A stretch of 64,000 nt of DNA. It comes from Sansalvadorimonas sp965243775. Its GTDB lineage: Bacteria > Pseudomonadota > Gammaproteobacteria > Pseudomonadales > Endozoicomonadaceae. Location of the stretch: contig CBDEWF010000075.1 in the NCBI GenBank assembly GCA_965243775.1, forward strand, positions 124,001 to 188,000, in the 5' to 3' direction. A program made the translations under genes and the position numbers. Positions 60,540 to 64,000 of the stretch are shown one piece after another; position 1 is the first letter of the stretch; every line of letters starts with the position of its first letter. The notes beneath the pieces are model-generated. The model saw only the letters and a list, made by a program, of their open reading frames with translations. It ran no database searches and was not told the DNA's origin.

Positions 60540-61214
60540 TTATTCTTCCTTAGCTTGGGTCAGATCATCCAGCTTGAGGGTAACCAGCGGCCTGGGTTCA
60601 CCATTCTCCTGGGCAGTATCAGCAGAGAGCTGGTATGCCTGTCGAGCCTCGTCACGACGCCCCAGGGCCAGAAGAACATCGCCTTTAACCTCTTCATAGG
60701 ATGCTGTGAAAGCACCCGGCTGGTCAATCTGATTGAGAATATCCAAAGCAGCCTTGCCTGTATCACCAGGCTGAGCCAGTACAACCCGGGCCAGACGTAT
60801 TCTGGTAATAACACCAATTTCACGGTTAGGCTTCTGCTGCAGCACCCATTCAAGCTGTTTACGGGCTGTATCCAGATCGCCCGCCCCAACAGCCTTGCTT
60901 GCTTTCAGCAAAGAGCCAAACTGGGCATAGACAGTACTCTGGTGATCTTCTTTCAGAGTATTCAGCAGGTTGTCAAAGGAGGCCTGCTGTTCCTCGGAAA
61001 ATGGCTGTCCAGGCTGACCCAGACTCAGATCAACCAACTCCTGATACAGGCCGGAAGAGACCTGTGCCTGCTCCAGTTTATAGTTTTTCCACGCTTTCCA
61101 GCCATAAACCGACCCCAGCGAAAGCAGCACGCCCAGCAGAATGGCAGATCCATAATCCTTCCAGAACTGCTTGAGGGCCGCGACCTGTTCTTCTTCGGTA
61201 CGCAAACTTTCCAC
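60540..61214 (-). CDS. yfgM: YfgM-family ancillary SecYEG translocon subunit
   Basis: Inner-membrane protein with a periplasmic TPR domain, linked to the Sec translocon and PpiD. The frame is open to 61277, but the start is placed at the GTG at 61214 (VESLRTEEEQVAALKQFW) because AGGAG lies 6-7 bases upstream and the family starts just before RTEEEQ. The 224-residue product has one membrane segment (about 25-42) followed by TPR-like helices. It is part of the hisS-yfgM-bamB order. Confidence 0.92.
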   Translation of the reverse strand: MESLRTEEEQVAALKQFWKDYGSAILLGVLLSLGSVYGWKAWKNYKLEQAQVSSGLYQELVDLSLGQPGQPFSEEQQASFDNLLNTLKEDHQSTVYAQFGSLLKASKAVGAGDLDTARKQLEWVLQQKPNREIGVITRIRLARVVLAQPGDTGKAALDILNQIDQPGAFTASYEEVKGDVLLALGRRDEARQAYQLSADTAQENGEPRPLVTLKLDDLTQAKEE

Positions 61215-61339
61215 TCTGAACTCCTGAGTTCTCTTATAAAATGAAAGTACAGCCCTTATGTCCCCACAGGACGGCACATTCTATTCCTAAGCCCAAATGG
61301 CTCCAGGTTATTTCAGCTCATGGCTGTTTTAACCTCAGC

Positions 61340-62632
61340 TCATGGTTGCTTGACCAGCCTGCCAATACGACCCTTTTCCGCAACCAGCTCCTCAAAAGTA
61401 CTGGTTACCTGGGGCTCATCACTGCGCAGTGACTTGACTGTCACCTTGTCATCACGCATTTCATCTTCGCCAATGATCAGGGCGATTTCAGCACCGGAAC
61501 GATCAGCCCGTTTCATCTGCCCCTTGAAGCTGCCACCGCCACAGTTAACCATCAGGCGCAGCCCCGGAAACTGTTCCCGTACCCGTTCAGCCAGCACCAT
61601 GGCATAGGCTTCGACATCACCAAAGGTAACAAGTGCCACATCTACATGAGTACGCACAGATTCCGGCACTAGATCACAGGTTTCCAGTAACAGCACAAGG
61701 CGTTCCATGCCCATAGCGAATCCACAGGCCACGTTGGGCTTACCCCCCAACTGTTCAATCAGGCCATCATAACGGCCTCCGGCACAGACAGTGCCTTGGG
61801 CCCCAAGGGCTGAGGTGACCCATTCAAACACGGTTCGGTTATAGTAATCCAGACCACGCACAAGGCGCTGATTGACTTCGTAGGACACACCTGCCCTGTC
61901 CAGGATTGCACAGATGCGTTCAAAGTGTTCCCTGGACTCTTCGTCCAGATAATCATGCAGCAAAGGCGCGTTTTCCAACACCTTCTGCGTGCTTTCACTC
62001 TTGCTGTCCAGAACCCGCAGCGGATTAGTATACATGCGCTTCTGGCTGTCAGCGTCCAGGGCATCTTTATGCTGCTCCAGATAAGCCACCAAGGCTTCAC
62101 GGTACATTTTGCGTGATTCTGGCTGCCCCAGGGAGTTGAGCTGCAGAGTGACATGCTTGTCCAGACCAAATTTTTTCCACAAAGCCCATGTCATCAAAAT
62201 CAGCTCAGCGTCGATATCCGGCCCGGCCATACCAAAGGTTTCCACGCTCACCTGATGAAACTGGCGGTAACGACCTTTTTGAGGGCGTTCATAACGGAAC
62301 ATGGGGCCAGCTGTCCACAGGCGATGTACCTGGTTGTGAAACAGACCATGCTGAAGACCGGCACGTACACAGCAGGCCGTGGCTTCGGGGCGCAGGGTCA
62401 GGCTGTCACCATTGCGGTCAGAGAAGGTGTACATTTCCTTCTCCACGATATCAGTGTGCTCACCGATACCCCTGGCAAACAGGTTGGTGTATTCAACGAT
62501 GGGTACACGAATTTCCCGGTAACCGTACCGGGAGAGGATATGGCGGACATTGTCTTCCAGCCAGGACCATACCGGGGTCTGTTCTGGGAGAATGTCATTC
62601 ATGCCGCGAATGGCTTGCAGCTGTTTCGCCAA
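61340..62632 (-). CDS. hisS: Histidyl-tRNA synthetase
   Basis: Class II aminoacyl-tRNA synthetase. It has 430 residues. QAIRGMNDILPEQ at the N-terminus, motif 1 near YREIRVPIVEYTNLFARG, motif 2 around FRYERPQKGRYRQFHQVSVE, the histidine loops LVRGLDYYNRTVFEW and AGGRYDGLIEQLGG, and motif 3 FAMGMERLVLLLE are all present. The anticodon domain ends in the usual VKSLRSDEP region. It normally follows ispG, but here rodZ lies directly upstream, 57 bases away. Confidence 0.98.
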   Translation of the reverse strand: MAKQLQAIRGMNDILPEQTPVWSWLEDNVRHILSRYGYREIRVPIVEYTNLFARGIGEHTDIVEKEMYTFSDRNGDSLTLRPEATACCVRAGLQHGLFHNQVHRLWTAGPMFRYERPQKGRYRQFHQVSVETFGMAGPDIDAELILMTWALWKKFGLDKHVTLQLNSLGQPESRKMYREALVAYLEQHKDALDADSQKRMYTNPLRVLDSKSESTQKVLENAPLLHDYLDEESREHFERICAILDRAGVSYEVNQRLVRGLDYYNRTVFEWVTSALGAQGTVCAGGRYDGLIEQLGGKPNVACGFAMGMERLVLLLETCDLVPESVRTHVDVALVTFGDVEAYAMVLAERVREQFPGLRLMVNCGGGSFKGQMKRADRSGAEIALIIGEDEMRDDKVTVKSLRSDEPQVTSTFEELVAEKGRIGRLVKQP

Positions 62633-62689
62633 CTTACTGTCCTTCTAAACGATAAATAGGTGATGCCCTGTCAATAGGCGTACACTGGG

Positions 62690-63700
62690 TCAATCCAGCG
62701 TCAAGCGACCAATATTACTTCTGGATGCAGGGAAATTCACCTTAACAGGCTCACCATTGAAGTGAATATCCGTAATTGAGCCGACATTACCAAATACTAT
62801 GGAGAGGGGGGCATGGCCCGTCAGACGCAACTCACCCGACCCGGTCTTGAGAGCGGAGTACAAAATGGCTCCTGCAGAATCAGTCACTTCTACCCAGCAG
62901 TCATCATTAAACCGAACCACCAGCAGATCGTCTCCCGGCAACGGAGTCACTCTACTGGGTTCTACTGCTGCCGCTGGAGCTTCTGCAGGTTCCACAAATA
63001 CTCCAACCGGTTCAGAGCCATTAGCTGGTTTAGAGCCATTAACCGGTTTAGAACCATCAGCCGGTCCAGGGTTATTCTGCTGTAACGCCGAAACTTCCCC
63101 AATCAGGTCAGAAACAACCGGAGCAGGAGCTGAAACCTCCTCTTCCTCATTCTCAGATTCGAAAACAGCAGGTTCAGATTGAGAACTATCTGAAGCAGTC
63201 TCTTCCCAGGTATCAGAACTCTCTTCCTGAATCATGACAGGATTTTCAAGGGTAGCCCGCCCCTGACTCTGCCCGGTATTACGCCACCAGTACACACTGC
63301 CGACAATAAAACTCAGCAGTAGAATAACGGAAATAATAATCAGCCACTTGCCATCCAGAGGACTATGGGCCTCAATGGTTCGATCCTGCTCCTGCAGCAG
63401 ACGGGCAACCTGCTCATCGGCCTGAACTGTCTCGCCAAACAGATTCAGTACATGATTTTCATCAACCCCCACCAGCCGCGCATAACTACGCAGATACCCC
63501 CGGGTAAAGGTTGTACCCGGCAGCTGGTCATAGTGACAGGCCTCCAGGGCCTGCAGATACTTCATGGAGAGTTTCAGCTGAACTGAAACCTGCTCAAGGG
63601 ACATTCCTTTTTCAATACGGGCAGCAGCCAGGGTTTCTCCGGCTCGCTGGAAGTGCTCATCAGCACCTTCATCTTTGGCAGGTATTTCTTCTTCACTCAT
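62690..63700 (-). CDS. rodZ: Cell-shape protein RodZ
   Basis: Membrane protein connecting the MreB cytoskeleton to the wall machinery. It has 336 residues. An N-terminal helix-turn-helix domain (about 20-85; LAAARIEKGMSLEQVSVQLK) is followed by a membrane segment (about 118-139). An acidic, disordered periplasmic linker carries the tandem units GSKPVN, GSKPAN, GSEPVG (about 216-233). A C-terminal beta domain (FNDDCWVEVTDSAG) completes it. Its ATG overlaps the pilF stop by 8 bases. ispG, the usual next gene, is missing. Confidence 0.95.
   Translation of the reverse strand: MSEEEIPAKDEGADEHFQRAGETLAAARIEKGMSLEQVSVQLKLSMKYLQALEACHYDQLPGTTFTRGYLRSYARLVGVDENHVLNLFGETVQADEQVARLLQEQDRTIEAHSPLDGKWLIIISVILLLSFIVGSVYWWRNTGQSQGRATLENPVMIQEESSDTWEETASDSSQSEPAVFESENEEEEVSAPAPVVSDLIGEVSALQQNNPGPADGSKPVNGSKPANGSEPVGVFVEPAEAPAAAVEPSRVTPLPGDDLLVVRFNDDCWVEVTDSAGAILYSALKTGSGELRLTGHAPLSIVFGNVGSITDIHFNGEPVKVNFPASRSNIGRLTLD
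63011..63064. repeat. Three 18-bp tandem units inside rodZ
   Basis: Three in-frame 18-bp units (63011-63028, 63029-63046, 63047-63064) around GAGCCATTA-C-GG encode the repeated six-residue NGSKPA-type motif in the periplasmic linker. Such units can vary in number between strains. Confidence 0.75.
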
Positions 63701-64000
63701 TGCGCACTGAAGCCTGATATTTCCGATATTCTTGGGAACCAGGATACAATCTGGTCAATTTATCAGCATATTCTTCAAGGGTCCCCCTGTCCCTGAATAC
63801 CTGGGCCAATTGAATACCCAGCCAGAGACTACGGGCCGTGGGGCGACTACTGCGAGCAAGATTCTGATAGTTTTTATAATACCTCTCGGCATCGACATAA
63901 TTGCCCTTATCAAAGGACAGTTGGACCATTTCGAGGCTGGCCCGGGGCAGATTGTTATCCAGCCGGAGAGCACGCTGAAAATACTTCTCCGCTTCGCTGG
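63693..64000 (-). CDS. pilF: Type IV pilus assembly TPR lipoprotein PilF (partial)
   Basis: The 3' part of a gene that runs off the window end, about 102 codons visible. TPR-like repeats are seen (AEKYFQRALRLDNNLPRASLE split as AEKYFQRAL and RLDNNLPRASLE, then SFDKGNYVDAERYYKNYQNL). The ending (LTRLYPGSQEYRKYQASVRNE) matches the C-terminus of PilF/PilW proteins, which help the PilQ secretin assemble. The pilF-rodZ order is that of pseudomonads. The N-terminal lipobox is outside the window. Confidence 0.85.
   Translation of the reverse strand, partial: SEAEKYFQRALRLDNNLPRASLEMVQLSFDKGNYVDAERYYKNYQNLARSSRPTARSLWLGIQLAQVFRDRGTLEEYADKLTRLYPGSQEYRKYQASVRNE

Overview
The window reads as a chromosome segment of a gammaproteobacterium. 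Gene order follows the Pseudomonas/Oceanospirillales layout closely in three blocks. An accessory load (orphan type III secretion genes, an IS982-type insertion sequence, large unrecognised proteins, dispersed palindromic repeats) lies between them. This mix fits a marine host-associated lineage such as Endozoicomonas; that genus-level guess is inference, not something the sequence proves.

Block 1 (1-33,063) is core. On the minus strand lies a complete division and cell-wall (dcw) cluster: mraZ-rsmH-ftsL-ftsI-murE-murF-mraY-murD-ftsW-murG-murC-ddlB-ftsQ-ftsA-ftsZ-lpxC, then an M23 peptidase. Most junctions overlap by 1-8 bases, and overlap plus ribosome binding sites fix several starts downstream of the longest open frame. 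Upstream of mraZ sit a consensus promoter and four MraZ boxes on a 10-bp period. The RNase P RNA gene rnpB follows on the minus strand, then rsmI, and on the plus strand lpoA-yraN-diaA-dolP. Minus-strand sspB, sspA, petC-petB-petA and rpsI-rplM follow. The usual rpsI-petA junction has been split by about 3.4 kb holding an intact IS982-family element (perfect 8-bp target duplication) and an unknown exported protein.

Block 2 (33,337-47,387) is mostly accessory: an aldo/keto reductase, small unknown or exported proteins (one resembling avidin), fadD, a four-gene plus-strand type III secretion block (SctD ring protein, YscE-like and YscG-like needle chaperones, SctF needle), and a convergent minus-strand pair. 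That pair is a CesT-like secretion chaperone followed by a 977-residue protein joining a GT4 glycosyltransferase to a lanthipeptide-synthetase-type (DUF4135-like) kinase fold. An NhaC-type antiporter closes the block.

Block 3 (48,150-64,000) holds guaA and guaB, xseA, two unknown genes (one a 1045-residue protein with a compositional break inside it), and der-bamB-yfgM-hisS-rodZ-pilF. ispG, normally between hisS and rodZ, is absent from its place. The guaB-xseA gap is unusual: a strong minus-strand promoter, a structured stretch and a terminator make a likely small RNA or guaB leader, followed by a 162-bp near-palindrome. A short dispersed palindromic repeat appears at three other intergenic positions, one at the 5' end of xseA.

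No tRNA, rRNA or CRISPR array was seen.
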